A stretch of 64,000 bases of DNA from Pomphorhynchus laevis (Eukaryota; Acanthocephala; Palaeacanthocephala; Echinorhynchida; Pomphorhynchidae): assembly GCA_012934845.2 (NCBI GenBank), contig WNNJ02000193.1:1-64000 (forward strand). The letters run 5' to 3'. Of the stretch, positions 33,300-44,798 are shown in pieces (the stretch's first letter is position 1; each line of letters opens with the position of its first letter). The position numbers and the translations under genes were made by a program. The notes under the pieces were generated by a model. The model saw only the letters and a program-made list of their open reading frames with translations. It had not been told where the DNA came from and ran no database searches.

Positions 33300-35200
33300 C
33301 AGGGTTTCTCAAGCTATGGGTCATGAGTCACCAGGTGGGTTACAAAAGGAGTTTTTGTGAGGTACGAACATTCTACTCGGCAAAACATTCAAATGAAATG
33401 AAATATTTTTTCTCTCATATTGACAATTTCAGATTGCTCATTTCATCATGACGTCAAGGAGTAAGAACGGCTAAAAAAAACGAATTTTAAAAGTACGGTT
33501 TCACAAAGGTGGTCGAGAAAAGGCATAATCAAAGCACAATACATGACTTGTAATTAGGTTCTTGCCAATAAAAGTTTGCGATCATTCAAGTTACTGGCCC
33601 AATTCAATAATGTACATGGTAAAGATAGAACAGGAGAAGAAATGAAACGAAAAAAGGCACCATTCGAGCAAAAGAGAACCCTTCAAGGATTGCAAATTGT
33701 AAAACACGAAAAACCAATGCTGATAGCTTCTAATGCAGTTGCGTACATAATTGCAAGATAAAAAGCCTCATATTGTGGTGAGGAAAACTAATTAAAGCTG
33801 CTGCACTAAAGATGGCAAAACTGGTCATTGGAAAAGAAGCAACAAAAAAGCTCAAAGATATTCCGTTTCAAACTATGTCATGAGATCAAGAATATTTGAA
33901 ATGAGCGAAGACGTCCTTACACAAGTTGTATATTAAAGTTGTATTGCAATTGTATATTCAAGTTGAATCAAAAGCAGCTCAGTACGAATTAGTTTGCAGC
34001 TGCATGAATCAACGGATGTCATCAACATGAGTTATTTGCTTGTCTTCGTTCATTATGTAAAAGACGCGTCATTTCGTGATGAGTTTTTATTTTGCACAAA
34101 GTTGGAATTAACTGCCAAAGCAACTGACGTTTTCAGATTGTTAAATGATTTCTTAAAAACACATGGAATAGAATGGAATAAAATTGGTTCTATCTGCACA
34201 GACGGTGCACCTTCAATGTTAGGGCGTAAGTCAGGCTTTGTTAGTTTAGTGAAGAACGTTGTCCAGATATTGTTAACATTCATTGTGTTATTCATTGCCA
34301 TGCACTTGCCTCAAAAACGATGCCGGACTCTTTCAAAGAAGTTCTGGCCGCTGTAGTTCAAGTTGTGAATACATTAGTGGAAAAGCTGTTAGCCATTGAA
34401 TTTTTAAAGCATTTTGCGAGGAAGTAGGAGCGGAACATAGCATATTGTTATTTCATATTAAAGTACGGTGGCTTTATCGAGGTCGTGTATTGAATAGGGC
34501 GATAAGCCTGTCTAATGAAATTGCTGTGTTTTTGCGAAATGCCGATCATAAAGCGTCGGAAAAGTTTGGAGATGAAGAATTCTTAGTCATTAAGTATTAC
34601 CTGGCTGATATTTTTGGACACATAAACGATATGACTTTGTCATTACAAAAATCAAATGCTGAGAGAAAGCTACTTCTGCGGAGAAAACGAGTTGTCAAAG
34701 GGCATATGGCCAATTTCAGATTGCAAGATAAGAAGCTTAGAAAAACAGATGCTTCAGATGACTTGATTAAAGACAATGGAACATATGTCAAAATTAGAAA
34801 TTCAATTCGCACATTGTCTTGTTGAGAAACCAAACTTTTTCTCCTGGATTGAATAAACATTTTTTGCAAAATTTGAAAAAGACGATGAATTACCAGATTA
34901 GCTCATAGATCTCCAGTCAAACTCCGGAGCCAAAATAATATTCGATGCCAACGAATTACACGATTTCTGGCTTCGAGAGATCATTGCGTATCCAAGTCTA
35001 TCAAAGATATCGCTCTATGAAATTTTTCCATTTCAACTTATCTTTGCGAGCAGGGTTTATCTACTTTGACTCTATAAAAACGAAGTCGAGTAACATATTT
35101 GAACCCAGCAATCACATGAAACTGGCATTATCGAATTTGGAGCCACGGATTCAGCAATTTCTCCAATCTTGTATTTTGCTGCCTCCATTCCAATATTCAA
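33300..35200 (+). mobile_element. hAT DNA transposon relic (ZBED/SCAND3-type transposase)
   Basis: The left end cagggtttctcaa (33300) fits hAT terminal repeats of the Charlie/ZBED type. In order: a degraded BED zinc finger (33490-33620; YGFTKVVEK, then VLAN.SLRSFKLLAQF); the RNase-H-like transposase core with LHESTDVINMSYLLVFVHYV (33985-34050) and CTDGAPSMLGRKSGFVSLVK (34195-34255); LLFHIKVRWLYRGRVLNRA (34445-34500); LADIFGHINDMTLSLQ; and the C-terminal dimerisation region with ELHDFW and LALSNLEPRIQQF (34950-35165). The frame is broken in several places (stops near 33550 and 34800, frame changes near 34310, 34390 and 35060). The right terminal repeat was not found. Confidence 0.85.
33994..34825 (+). 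pseudogene. hAT transposase, catalytic core
   Basis: Open pieces at 33994-34356 (120 codons) and 34445-34825 (126 codons) cover most of the RNase-H-like fold and its inserted region. CTDGAPSM is the well-known second catalytic-aspartate motif of ZBED-type hATs. The conserved CHCVIHRQALA-type histidine block after it is frameshifted near 34290. Confidence 0.8.
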
Positions 35201-35209
35201 GAATTTTAA

Positions 35210-35400
35210 ACGTGATCAACATCTTGTGGTATACGCTGATAATACCACAGCCTTGTTCTTTGGACGCAGGGGAAATATGTAGTCTCAAAAATAATCAGTT
35301 TCTTCTTAAGATTAAAAGATCAGTTACGTTCATCTAATCTTATTTTAAACTCCAACAAATCGCAGGTGGTAGTCTTTTATAACGCCCCTGCCACCAGAAA
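35210..35400 (+). mobile_element. reverse-transcriptase scrap of a LINE
   Basis: Just after the hAT, the plus strand encodes LVVYADNTTALFFGRR (RT motif with AD-N where ADD is usual) and, in a shifted frame, SSNLILNSNKSQVVVFYNAP, typical of the region after YADD in Jockey/CR1-type LINEs. Only about 190 bp is recognisable. Confidence 0.6.
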
Positions 35401-35440
35401 GAAACTTAACAGACTAGCAATATCTTTAGCAAAGATTATT

Positions 35441-35604
35441 GTTTCTCAAGCTCCTCATCTCGCGATTACCGAACATAGTCCACTTCGACTGGATTCTTCC
35501 GGTGTTTGAAAGATCCCGGATGGTTTAGTCTGAGAGCGGGGTGTTGGTGTGGCTGGAGGGCTCAGATCCCTGTTGACTTGAGACCGTAGCATACTGAAGA
35601 CTAC
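35441..35604 (+). repeat. GC-richer dispersed repeat, copy 2
   Basis: Partial copy: gtttctcaagctcctcatct, cgactggattcttccgg, ggctggagggctcagatccc. Confidence 0.65.
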
Positions 35605-35980
35605 TTGAATGATAACGACCGGTCTGACTTTTCGATTTCGTTTTTTGCATGTCTTTTTTTAAAGTATTTAAGAAAATCTTTATTATTGAGTAACAACGCT
35701 TGCAGTGTTTCAAGCAACTCTTATTTTTCAATTAAAAACTAATTTTTAAACGAAATCGATTACACATTATGGTAAAATGATCAATAACAAGGTCAGTAAC
35801 GTTTTGTTGAATCAAAATATAGATAATACAGTCGAGCTGCCTCAGTTAAGAAACTGGCTAACATAGTTTTTGTGACTCCGACAGCTCCCATAGTGAAGAA
35901 TAAATATTTTTATGAATTTCTAAGAACATTTCTAAAGCTTGCTAAAGAGTATATAAAGTTTTAACCTCAGATGTGCCTAT
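35605..35980. other. unassigned AT-rich sequence
   Basis: No gene or element recognised between two repeat copies. Confidence 0.4.
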
Positions 35981-36195
35981 AAGGTACATAAGCAATCTCG
36001 GGATTAGTTTTTTTCTAGGGGACGTCCCCCAGAGCAGACTTACCTTTCTTAAGCTCCTTGTCTCGAGATTACCTACCATAGTACGCCTCGACTAAATCCT
36101 CATGTGTGAGAGACCTTGAGTGGATCAGAAGGAAGACGGTGCAGTGGTGTAGACTGAAAGGATCTTACCCCTTGCCCGTTATTATAAGAAGATTC
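35981..36195 (+). repeat. GC-richer dispersed repeat, copy 3
   Basis: agcaatctcgggattagt, ggggacgtcccccagagc, ttcttaagctccttgtctcg. It contains the palindrome ggggacgtcccc. Confidence 0.7.
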
Positions 36196-36945
36196 CTTAA
36201 CTGGAATGATCTGTCATTTCTGCTCTTCTACTATGACAATTTTTTATTTATGGATGTATTAACTATTTAATCCTATGTGTTTTGCTATTAAGAAAATATT
36301 ATTATATTATGTCCAGTAAAGATTATTTTAGACTCTTATAGACTCTTTGACAGTTTTCAGTTCGCACTTTTTCATCAAACAGCGACAATTTATCGACAAC
36401 CTTTTTCCTGTTTACGAAACGGAACTGGTAAAGCAAGTGGAACAGTCTATACGAACAGTGACGTAGAATTGACCAGACTCCTCCATTCACATTAGGATAC
36501 GATAATGAACGAGAATGTGTGCACATATATGAACGTGGAAAGCGCATGCTAGAAACAAGACAAACATGTAAGTTTTTGATATTCAGAGTTCATTAAACAC
36601 AAAATACAGAAGCTAAGACTAACTAGACTGTATGAACATTCGTTGAAAGTCTAGTGATTAACGAACACAATAGAAAAACATTGAAAAACATACAAGAGAC
36701 ATTTTTCAAAATCAGTTGTTTAAGAACAACATAGATAAAATTTACCTCGAGATACGCTTCAAACTAGCACAGGTACTTGTAGTATGTATTTCAAAAGATA
36801 CAAAAGAATCATTTAAAAAGGTGTTCGAAAAACAAACTGGAAGTAAAGTGTTGGAAATGTCTCTATTATCGATAGAAGCGATAAGGGACATTTATACGTT
36901 TGCAAAGAAAACATGTAGAGCATGAAAAGAAAACATGAAATATGA
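36196..36945. other. unassigned sequence
   Basis: Two short frames (36323-36547 minus, 36716-36925 plus) show no family motif. Nothing is called. Confidence 0.4.
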
Positions 36946-37158
36946 TAATCAAAATTGAAATGGCAAGACGCCCCGCGTGAGTCAGAAAATTTATTGAATT
37001 TTCGATTCCAGTTTGGAATCAACATCAGAAATCTGAAAAAGTAAAATGTTAAGGATATAAAAAGAAAACACGTAAAAACAAAAATGCACATTAGGTAGGT
37101 CCTCACGTTGTGCTGCCAGGTCTACGCATGTGTTAGCAAACTTTGCAAAGAACGATGC

Positions 37159-37668
37159 TCAATCGCGATTTAGAATTAAACGGTAGCCATCATTCTCATT
37201 TAAGCCCGGCTTCAATTCTGCAATACAGAGTGACTCGCATATTCGCCTATCAAATTTTCTTTGGACAGAATAGATAACTTCAACATTATCAAAATCAATA
37301 TTGTGTCCTGTACTTAAGGCATGCTGAGCCACAGCTGAGTGGGCAGTAGTGCGTAAGGCTGAACGATGCTCTTTTATTCTGGTTTTTAAAAATCTACCAG
37401 TTTGTCCTATATAAAAGAGAACACAAACAAGGCAGTATATTCGATAAATTACTCCTTTTATCTCATTGGTCCTTTTTACACTAGTCATCATTCTAATTGA
37501 TTTATAAGTGCGTTCATTGTAGATAAGACTAATGGGCAAATTAGACTCCATTATAAATTTTCTCACCCTATTTTTAACAAGCTTTGACACCCATCCATAC
37601 CCTGGTAGTGTCACAAAATGGGATAACTTATCAGGACCAACGACCGGAATTGAAGCATGACTATCCAC
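37159..37668 (-). pseudogene. PLE C-terminus with GIY-YIG endonuclease
   Basis: A 169-codon minus-strand frame with a linker, then GVIYRIYC...LFYIGQTGR (the GIY and YIG elements), R and H of the EH motif in RIKEHRSAL, and the downstream VAQHALSTGHNIDFDNVEV and E of the ESLCIAELKP helix. The endonuclease nicks target DNA for PLE reverse transcription. The residue set usual for this nuclease appears complete, but the element as a whole is truncated. Confidence 0.8.
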
Positions 37669-38239
37669 AACGTTCTTAATATATCAAAAAGTTTACTTCC
37701 AGGATATCCCAAATCCTTAAAAGTACAAATTAGTCTATGACACTCACAATTGCGTTTATGCAGGGTGCTACACAGTCTAATGGCTCTGAGGCAGAATCCC
37801 TTAAAGATTCCTAATTTTGTACGCACACTGTGGTTACTTAACCAATGCAGATATAAGTCCGTTTCTGTAGGTTTTTGGAACACGTCAGTGGAGAAATCCG
37901 ATACATTGATCAACAAGTCTAAAAAGCTAAGATAGTTATCCTGTGACCAGGTCACATTTAATTTTATACGAGGATGGCGGCCATTTAGAAACTTAATAAA
38001 CCGGGAAGCACTGTCTTTACCTTCTGGCCAAATGACAAAAATATCATATATGTATCTACGTTAGAAGATTGGTTTTATATTATACTCGGTCATTGCAGTT
38101 AACTCAAAGTCTTCCATAAAGCATCGTTCTTTGTAAAGTTTGCTAACACATGCGTAGACCTGGCAGCACAACGTGAGGACCTACCTAATGTGCATTTTTG
38201 TTTTTACGTGTTTTCTTTTTATATCCTTAACATTTTACT

Positions 38240-38310
38240 TGTTTCAGATTTCTGATGATGATTCCAAACTGGAATCGAAAATTCAATAAATTTTCTGACT
38301 CATGCGGGGC
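38240..38310 (+). ncRNA. hammerhead-like motif in PLE right arm
   Basis: CTGATGA at 38252-38258, one extra T, stem II GATTCC/GGAATC (6 pairs), GAAA at 38277-38280, then a short AATT/AATT stem. The flanking ttcaga and tctga could pair as stem I, but three unpaired bases lie between stem I and the core. Close to, but not exactly, the hammerhead consensus. The inverted copy in the left arm (about 36985-37035, minus) reads CTGATGTTGATT and is weaker. Confidence 0.45.
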
Positions 38311-38340
38311 ATCTTGCCATTTCAATTTTGGTCATTTAAC

Positions 38341-39099
38341 ATTGACCCCGAGCACATTCCGTTTCCATGATTATAAAATATGATACTTCAATGAATAAAT
38401 TTTCTTTAACTAACATAGCTCGAGTTAAATGGCAGTTGGGAGAGGGTTGATTTCGAAATTCTCGAGACTTCAATTAGACAGACCATGGATCATGGGTCAA
38501 GGAGTCCGTCCGGTTATATTTGATGACGAATTGACAGAATTTAAATACTCACAATGTTTAAAGTGCAAATATGTTGAAACTGATCAATGACAATAAAGAG
38601 AGATGGAAAATATAAAGGTCAATTTTTTTCGAGCACAAATAAATTTTAAAAACAGAGAATTGTGGAACTAGATCAAATACAATAGAAGTAGGAACGGGGT
38701 ATTGCCAGCAGCCTAATCCATAAGCAGAGGGAATTTATATAGTATCATGAAGAAACTTAAAACGAAATATACTTCGAACCTTAGTATTGAAAATGAGGCA
38801 AACTCAGTAGAAAAAATTGCATTTTACACTTGCTAAATTATTCTATTAAAGAGGAATATAATAACATACGAAAGAGTGATAAGTTCAACTGGTCGTAGTT
38901 CATTCGTTTGTAATGAACTACGAAAGTGTATTAATAAAAGTATTATACGAGTACTTGAGGTTATGCAATACCTCAAGTACTTGAGTACTTCAACATTATT
39001 TGTTTATAGAGAAAATTTAATAATTATTATTCACAATACTTTCACACCAAACAATTTTATCGGCAGACCTTTACCACACCTAAGATACTTTGACTGTTG
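38341..39099. other. unassigned sequence upstream of an RLE LINE
   Basis: No gene recognised. It ends with two strong hairpins (listed next) just before the coding region of the second RLE LINE, of which it may be the 5' UTR. Confidence 0.4.
38893..38981. repeat. two adjacent perfect hairpins
   Basis: tcgtagttcatt (38893-38904) pairs perfectly with aatgaactacga (38912-38923), and gtacttgaggt (38951-38961) pairs perfectly with acctcaagtac (38970-38980). They are only about 27 bp apart. Confidence 0.9.
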
Positions 39100-42052
39100 T
39101 TTGATAACGCTTGGCAATTACAAACTTACTTACAATGTTACCAAACACAATGGCTGACGATGGGCAAGATCAAAATGATATTATCAGAGGTAAGCGGCCC
39201 TGTCGCATCAGCCAGAAGGACATCGCCTTGGCAACTAATGGATGCTTCCGCTTTCATAAGTTCAGAGGTTCAAGGTGTCCAGCTTCGGGCGAGGGATTCG
39301 GATGTTTCGACCATGCGTCTAAGGTCAAAATCATGCTTCAGTGGCCCAATTCCCACAACATGCAAAGGTCGAATAAGCTCGAGAAGCACATTTGCGAATC
39401 AATAAGAGCCTACGCGACAACCGCCTTAACGGATGTGCTATCCATGATACAAACGCCACACAAATATGCAAACCGTTAACTAAACGGCAATTCAGAAATT
39501 GCTTGTATCAACCTGGCCAAGCATGGGAATTACGGTAAAGCACTCCAGCGTTTGGTTTCAGGAGGAATAGTCAGCCCATCTACACAAGCACGGACAACAC
39601 TGCAAATACTACATCCCCTGACGTACAACATCTGGCGGGATCAGCCACTATCCTCACCTAATCTTATAGAACGATTTTCAAACAATTCGATTTCGTCTAT
39701 ATCTGTAGGCTGCGAGACCGTCATTGCCGCGGTCAACTCCTTTCCTTCAGCGTCAGGACCAGGTTGCCTGGGGCTAAGACCGGAGCATCTCCAGGACATG
39801 TTACGAGCAAATAGCGGCGGTTCGCTAGTAGAGAACCTGACGCACCTTGTCAACCACCTTCTGGCGGGACTAGCACCCTCTGAAGTGGCGCCTTACATTG
39901 CCGGCGCTAACTTGATCGCACTTCCCAAAAAGAACGGGGGTATAAGACCAATTACCGTTGGCGAAACTCTACGCCGTCTCTGCTCGAAATGCATATGTCT
40001 CCAACTCCGCAAACGTTTCACTGGTTTCCTACAACCAACACAACTAGGGGTAGCAACCCCAAACGCAGAGGAAAGGATCGTTCACAACGTTTGACGATTC
40101 CACGAACATCACGCCAACGACAACAACTGGGCCTGGGCAAATATCGATCTTTCAAACGCCTTCAACTCATTGTCCAGAGCGCACTTACGAGCGGCGGTCC
40201 GAGAGAACGTCCCGGAGCTCTTGCCATGGTTTGACTTTTCATACAAGTGCAAGGCACCCCTTCGTTTCGCCCACAGGACCCTCTCAATTCATGTGAAGGA
40301 GTCCAGCAGGGTGACCCGTTGGGCCCGTTCCTCTTCTCGTTGGCCATTAAGAAAACGATTGAACACGTTTCTCATATCCCTGGAATAAACCTCAACATGT
40401 GGTACCTGGACGATGGCATAGTCGGCGGGACGCCTTCCTCAATCGCATCCGCACTCGGCTGGCTAGACACGAGTTTCAAGACGATTGAATTGCAGCTAAA
40501 CTGGCGAAAGACAGAGGTCATCGGCACGCCTGAAGCCATAAGCTCTTGCTTGGCCCTACTATCCGAGGTGGTTTCGGAGAACACCTCTGGAAACATGCAC
40601 TTGTTAGACATATCCATCGGTGACGAGTCCTTCATAGAAACCCACCTGACAAACGAGATTCTGCCACCGCTAAACAAGACAATCTATGCAGTAGCCAAGC
40701 TGCCAAACCCTCAAGTCGGATACCTCCTACTCAAACACAGCGCTTCATCGTCAAGGATAAACCATCTTCTCCGTTCAGTTGATCCAAGGATTACAAAAAC
40801 GTTTTGTCAGTCATTCGACAAACAAATCGCCAGCGCCTTTCAGAAAATATGCGCGTGTCAACTACACGAAGCAGCGAAATCACAGATGACACTCTCAATC
40901 CGTCTGGGTGGATTTGGCCTAAGATGCAATGCGGTGCATGGCCAAAGCGCATTTATATATAGCGTGATGCAGGTCGGAGAAGAATACAGTCTGGATCCTA
41001 CACTTTTTCCTGGCTATTCAGAGGCATTAGCCACCCTTAGAACCACAGTGGGGTTTCACTTTATACCTTCTACGGAGGACGGTAAATCATCAACCTCACG
41101 CCTGATTGAAAATCTCGCATCGACACAGCTGATACAATCATCTATCGAAATGGATCGTGCTCGACTACATGCAGTGTCGTGTCCAACAGCTGGGGCTTGG
41201 CTTAGTGCTATACCAAATGCGGCATCTGGAACGGAATTAACACCCCCACAGTTCTGTATTCTAGTCCGCATGTGGCTTGGGATTCCTTTACACGAAAAGG
41301 ATTATATATGCGACCGCTGCATGCGCATAGCTGATAAGGAAGACTTACACTCGCTAACTTGCCAATACGGGGGCTACCAAGGACTGCGGCATAATGCTAT
41401 TCGTGACGTGGTATTCGCAGCCGCACAATCAGCCCGGATGGATGTAGCTCTGGAAGTGCGATGTATTACCCCGGACCTACTTGAACGGCCGGCAGACATC
41501 CTATTTTATAAAGACCCTCCTCATGCAATCGACTTTGCAGTCACCCACCCCCAACAGACAGCATACCGTCGATCAGCTGCTAACGCACAGCTCGCCGCCG
41601 CTACATCATACGCGGCTAATGTTAAAGACCGAAAGTACAAAAGCAGGGTCGAAGCAGCGGGGTATATATTCTCAGCCGCTGTAGTGGAGTCGTTTGGGAG
41701 ATGGATTGAAGAGGGAAACAGGGTCATCAATCGGGTTGCAAATAACATGAGCCGGACAAGCGAAGTCAGATACGCCGTGACGATCACGCATTTATACCAG
41801 CACATCTCTATTGCAATAATGAGAGGCAGCGCCAAAGCAATGTTAGCGTCACTTGACCAGATTCCAATATTGACATTTGATAATGGACACCAGGAAACAT
41901 GTGAACCCGGGAAACGCCTCTTCGAGCCAGACTCTTGTGCTTCGATCCTAACTCTTGATGTGATGAGACAATCGGTTTGCAAAGACAACAACAAGAACCA
42001 TGCCCCAATGAATAAGTACGACGAAATAATCCCCGTGTCATGCAGGACTTAG
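39100..42052 (+). mobile_element. second RLE-type LINE, different family
   Basis: GC-richer than its surroundings. A plausible start is ATG at 39150. In order: N-terminal part; SGPGCLGLRPEHLQD and KKNGGIRPITVGETLRRLCS (RT fingers); ANIDLSNAFNSLSR; GVQQGDPLGPFLFSLAI; catalytic WYLDDGIVGG; thumb; then CDRCMRIADKEDLHSLTC, GLRHNAIRD and ERPADI ... AIDFAVTHP, the zinc-knuckle plus restriction-like endonuclease; and a tail with HLYQHISIAIMRGSAKAML. Damage is light: in-frame TAA at 39477, in-frame TGA at 40093 and one frameshift near 40265-40285. The last 601 codons are open. Confidence 0.85.
40247..42052 (+). pseudogene. RT (YLDD) and restriction-like endonuclease of the second RLE LINE
   Basis: A 601-codon open frame, the longest in the window. 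It starts within RT motif B (VQQGDPLGP), has the YLDD catalytic motif at about residues 54-57, a long thumb/connector, the C-x2-C...H...C knuckle near residue 350, RHN about 20 residues later, and the RPADI/IDFAVT endonuclease core. The N-terminal RT part lies upstream in another frame (39552-40246). Confidence 0.8.
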
Positions 42053-42145
42053 ATAGTGCACCAAATTCCCGATACACTGCCAATAATCCAGGCCAGCCCG
42101 ATTCCTAACATACAAATAATGCCCCAGCAACCTATTTAAACGATT

Positions 42146-42313
42146 ATGACCATTGAACAGCCGCGTACGACAATTGCGAAGATCGATATCGACAATGTTG
42201 AGTCTTTACCTGAGCATGAACGACGTGAGTCAGTCAATAGTGAACGTTCAGACGATGATGAAGCTCGAAGGAGAGTCTCTATTGAAAAACGCCGTCAACA
42301 CTACGATGAGTAA
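42146..42313 (+). pseudogene. small charged ORF, resembles protein phosphatase inhibitor-2 tail
   Basis: 55 codons from ATG to TAA, 94 bp after the RLE LINE stop. It has SDDDEARRRVSIEKRRQHYDE-like composition; the piece IEKRRQHYDE resembles the inhibitor-2 (PPP1R2) motif FE.KRK.HYNE, which is preceded by an acidic stretch, as here. After the TAA the same frame continues with RRAKELLQHSPTES, comparable to the A+.LI helix that follows HYNE in inhibitor-2, and stays open to about 42420. This suggests a degraded processed copy of an inhibitor-2-like gene. The N-terminal RVxF-type and KSQKW motifs are not seen. It could instead be a LINE 3' UTR feature. Confidence 0.35.
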
Positions 42314-42419
42314 AGGAGGGCTAAAGAGTTACTCCAACACTCCCCAACCGAGTCGGCGATGACGTCGTATTGTAACGAACAATTAATAGTTGGAACTCAA
42401 TTGCGGGTAACCCCCAATT

Positions 42420-42719
42420 TGTAACTTGTAATTATTTTATACTGAAATAGTGTTTTTGATGAATGTTGTTTCTCGTTGATTAGCATACTATATGACGAAA
42501 TTTGAGCGACTGGATGCCAATTGCTGTACCTATCTTTTAGCAATCCGTTAAAGGTAAAAATGTATGCGAGAATTACATTTAAGGAATATGATATAAAATT
42601 GAGATTTTAAATTGGCTATTCAGCCTTCACTATTGCATCATAAACTGCATTGCCGCCTTTTTATATGAGGAATGTTGATATACAATGACTCAATATTCAG
42701 TGTTATACATATATCATGT
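42420..42719. other. unassigned sequence
   Basis: No gene or element recognised. Confidence 0.4.
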
Positions 42720-43800
42720 ATAATGATTTGTTTTAATTTTTGGGAAAAATCAGCTGAGCTTCTTATCATACTTTTTACAGTATCGTGCAATACATCTTAC
42801 GTAGTTTAAGAGGGGTTTAAGTGTATCGTGGACAAATCGCAATAGACTTTCAGTTTGGGTTTCTTCATTATTCATAATTTGCTTGCTTTTACATTGTCGT
42901 GATTCTTTGTGAATATTAAGTAACAAAACATTTCCCAAGTGCGATTTCGACTCGTCATCAATTCATGAGTATTTACATGCTCCAGACCCTACTGATCGTA
43001 TATTTGCGCAGTAGATCTTGTACATACGTGTGAATATTTCTCTAGACGTCTACATTTGCAGTTTTATAAGATTTGATTTTTAATTGTAGAATTGTCTTCT
43101 TAATGTAATATTCAGTGCCACAGGCTCATTACTCTTATCGGTCTTAATAATAAGACTATTGTATTATTCCGATGTAATTCTCGTATAGCGTTTGTGTGAG
43201 CAGTTAAGATTAAGCTTGCATCGGTAATTTGCTGGTAAGTCTACAAATTTGGGGAACATATACTTCTACTGTCTTTGTTTCGTCGTTGGTCAAGTTCTTG
43301 AATGCTTAAAAGCATAAATTTCAGAGCGACTTTGACAAATCCTTTTAAATTCTTTTGGGATTACGATGTATTTAGGTAGTATTTGTTAAGGCATTTTTAC
43401 AAACTAGCAAAACTAGTCAAATTTTGAATTGTCGTAAATCGAATTTTCGGTCGTTTATGATATCTTCCAAATTGACGTTTAAGAGGAACTATCATGATAG
43501 TTACCCCTGTTAGGGTTACGCGCTTAGACAATATCCATAAAGTTTTGAAGCTTTATTCTTTATTAATCGTTTAATTTTGTCGTTTTCGATATGAATGTGC
43601 CGATAAAATTGGAATACGACATTCTGTAAAAATGCAAAGACGATTTGTAGACTTGTTTCATTAATATAAAATGCGTTATCGGAAATTTCGACTTTTCGAC
43701 TTTTCGACTCTTCTTGAGCACGATTTAAATCTAAAATTACATATACATTAAAAATCAAGAAAATTCGCAACAAAATTAAAAAAATCCTTTAACTCAAATT
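42720..43800 (-). mobile_element. Penelope-like element, N-terminal RT fragment
   Basis: Minus strand near 43105-43165 encodes SLIIKTDKSNEPVAL, matching the ADKGN-type motif at the start of PLE reverse transcriptases. It is followed by weakly open frames including LLRFVHDTLKPLLNYVRCIA (42790-42870). Upstream frames (43516-43773) may be the PLE N-terminal region. It is a broken, old copy; the rest of the RT and the endonuclease are absent. Confidence 0.5.
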
Positions 43801-44798
43801 ATAAATCTCGCATGTATATGTGTTCTAAATATTTACGCCTGGTGTTTTATCAGTAATAAAATTGAATATCCAGTACGACTCAAAATTTTATCGTTTCATT
43901 TATCATTTATGCTTAATACCAATATCGTGTAACAAAGAACATTATCATTACCATGTGTAAATATCGAATCTTTATTAGTTCTATACGTCTTAATATCTGG
44001 CGGCGATTGGTGATTCGTTCAGCTAACGAACTGGCGCTTTACCGACACATTGTGCCTTACATTCTTTGCACATAGCTAAATAAACGATACAACTTATTGT
44101 TACTTATTATTTATACAAGTTATAGTTATATAGTTTGTGTGCTACACTCGCGTTTGCACTTTGATGTACTTATTTTCCTCTTTAATCTCCACATTATATA
44201 AGTTGATTTAACATATATTGAAACTAGGTATATCTAGATTATTTGGTACTCTTGAGTGATCAGTATTAATCCTTTTTCCTCTGTCTGTCATTAACTGTGC
44301 TGTGATTTTATGTCATTAAAGATAATTAAAGAATTATAAAAGGTATTATTAAAAATGTGTTATGGAAATGATAAAATTTATTAATATGTGCAGTTCAAAC
44401 GTATAATATTTTTTAAATAAACTAATCGTATATACATCACAACGGTATATGTGAATGGCGTGATCTTAAATCAGTTAAGGTAAAAATTACAAAAATAGTA
44501 TAAGAAAAATATTAATGTTTAGCAATTTGAATTAATAATTTATTTATCGAGTATATTCGATAAAGACTAATGTTATGATATTAGGCAAGTATTTTTAATA
44601 GTCATTCATAATCTTTTGAGCTAGTTGATTAAATATTTGAAAAGAATATATCACCTTATAACTTTTTGAAAATGCTATAGTACAAAAGCATTCACGTGAT
44701 CCAAACTGTAAAACTACGATACATGATTGTTGCATGGAGACTTCACCAATCAGTTAATACAACTCAAATGCTACTGGCATAGAAAAGTTATAAGTTGT
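43801..44798. other. AT-rich unassigned sequence
   Basis: Nothing recognised. Confidence 0.4.

Larger units (their letters stand above)
36946..38340 (-). mobile_element. Penelope-like element between inverted repeats
   Basis: About 210 bp at 36946-37156 is repeated inverted at 38122-38340 with few differences, a layout known for truncated PLEs. Between them the minus strand encodes the end of a PLE reverse transcriptase (LSFLDLLINV, FQKPTETDLYLHWLSNHS) and a GIY-YIG endonuclease with GVIYRIYC and FYIGQTGRFLKTRIKEHRSA, then HALSTGHNIDF. The arms carry a hammerhead-like motif (see separate entries). It is a 5'-truncated, broken copy; the GIY-YIG part is a long open frame. Confidence 0.85.

Noticed and set aside
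40162-42083. Several long antisense and shifted frames over the second RLE LINE
   Set aside because: They are shadows of the 601-codon RT/endonuclease frame and have no motifs of their own.
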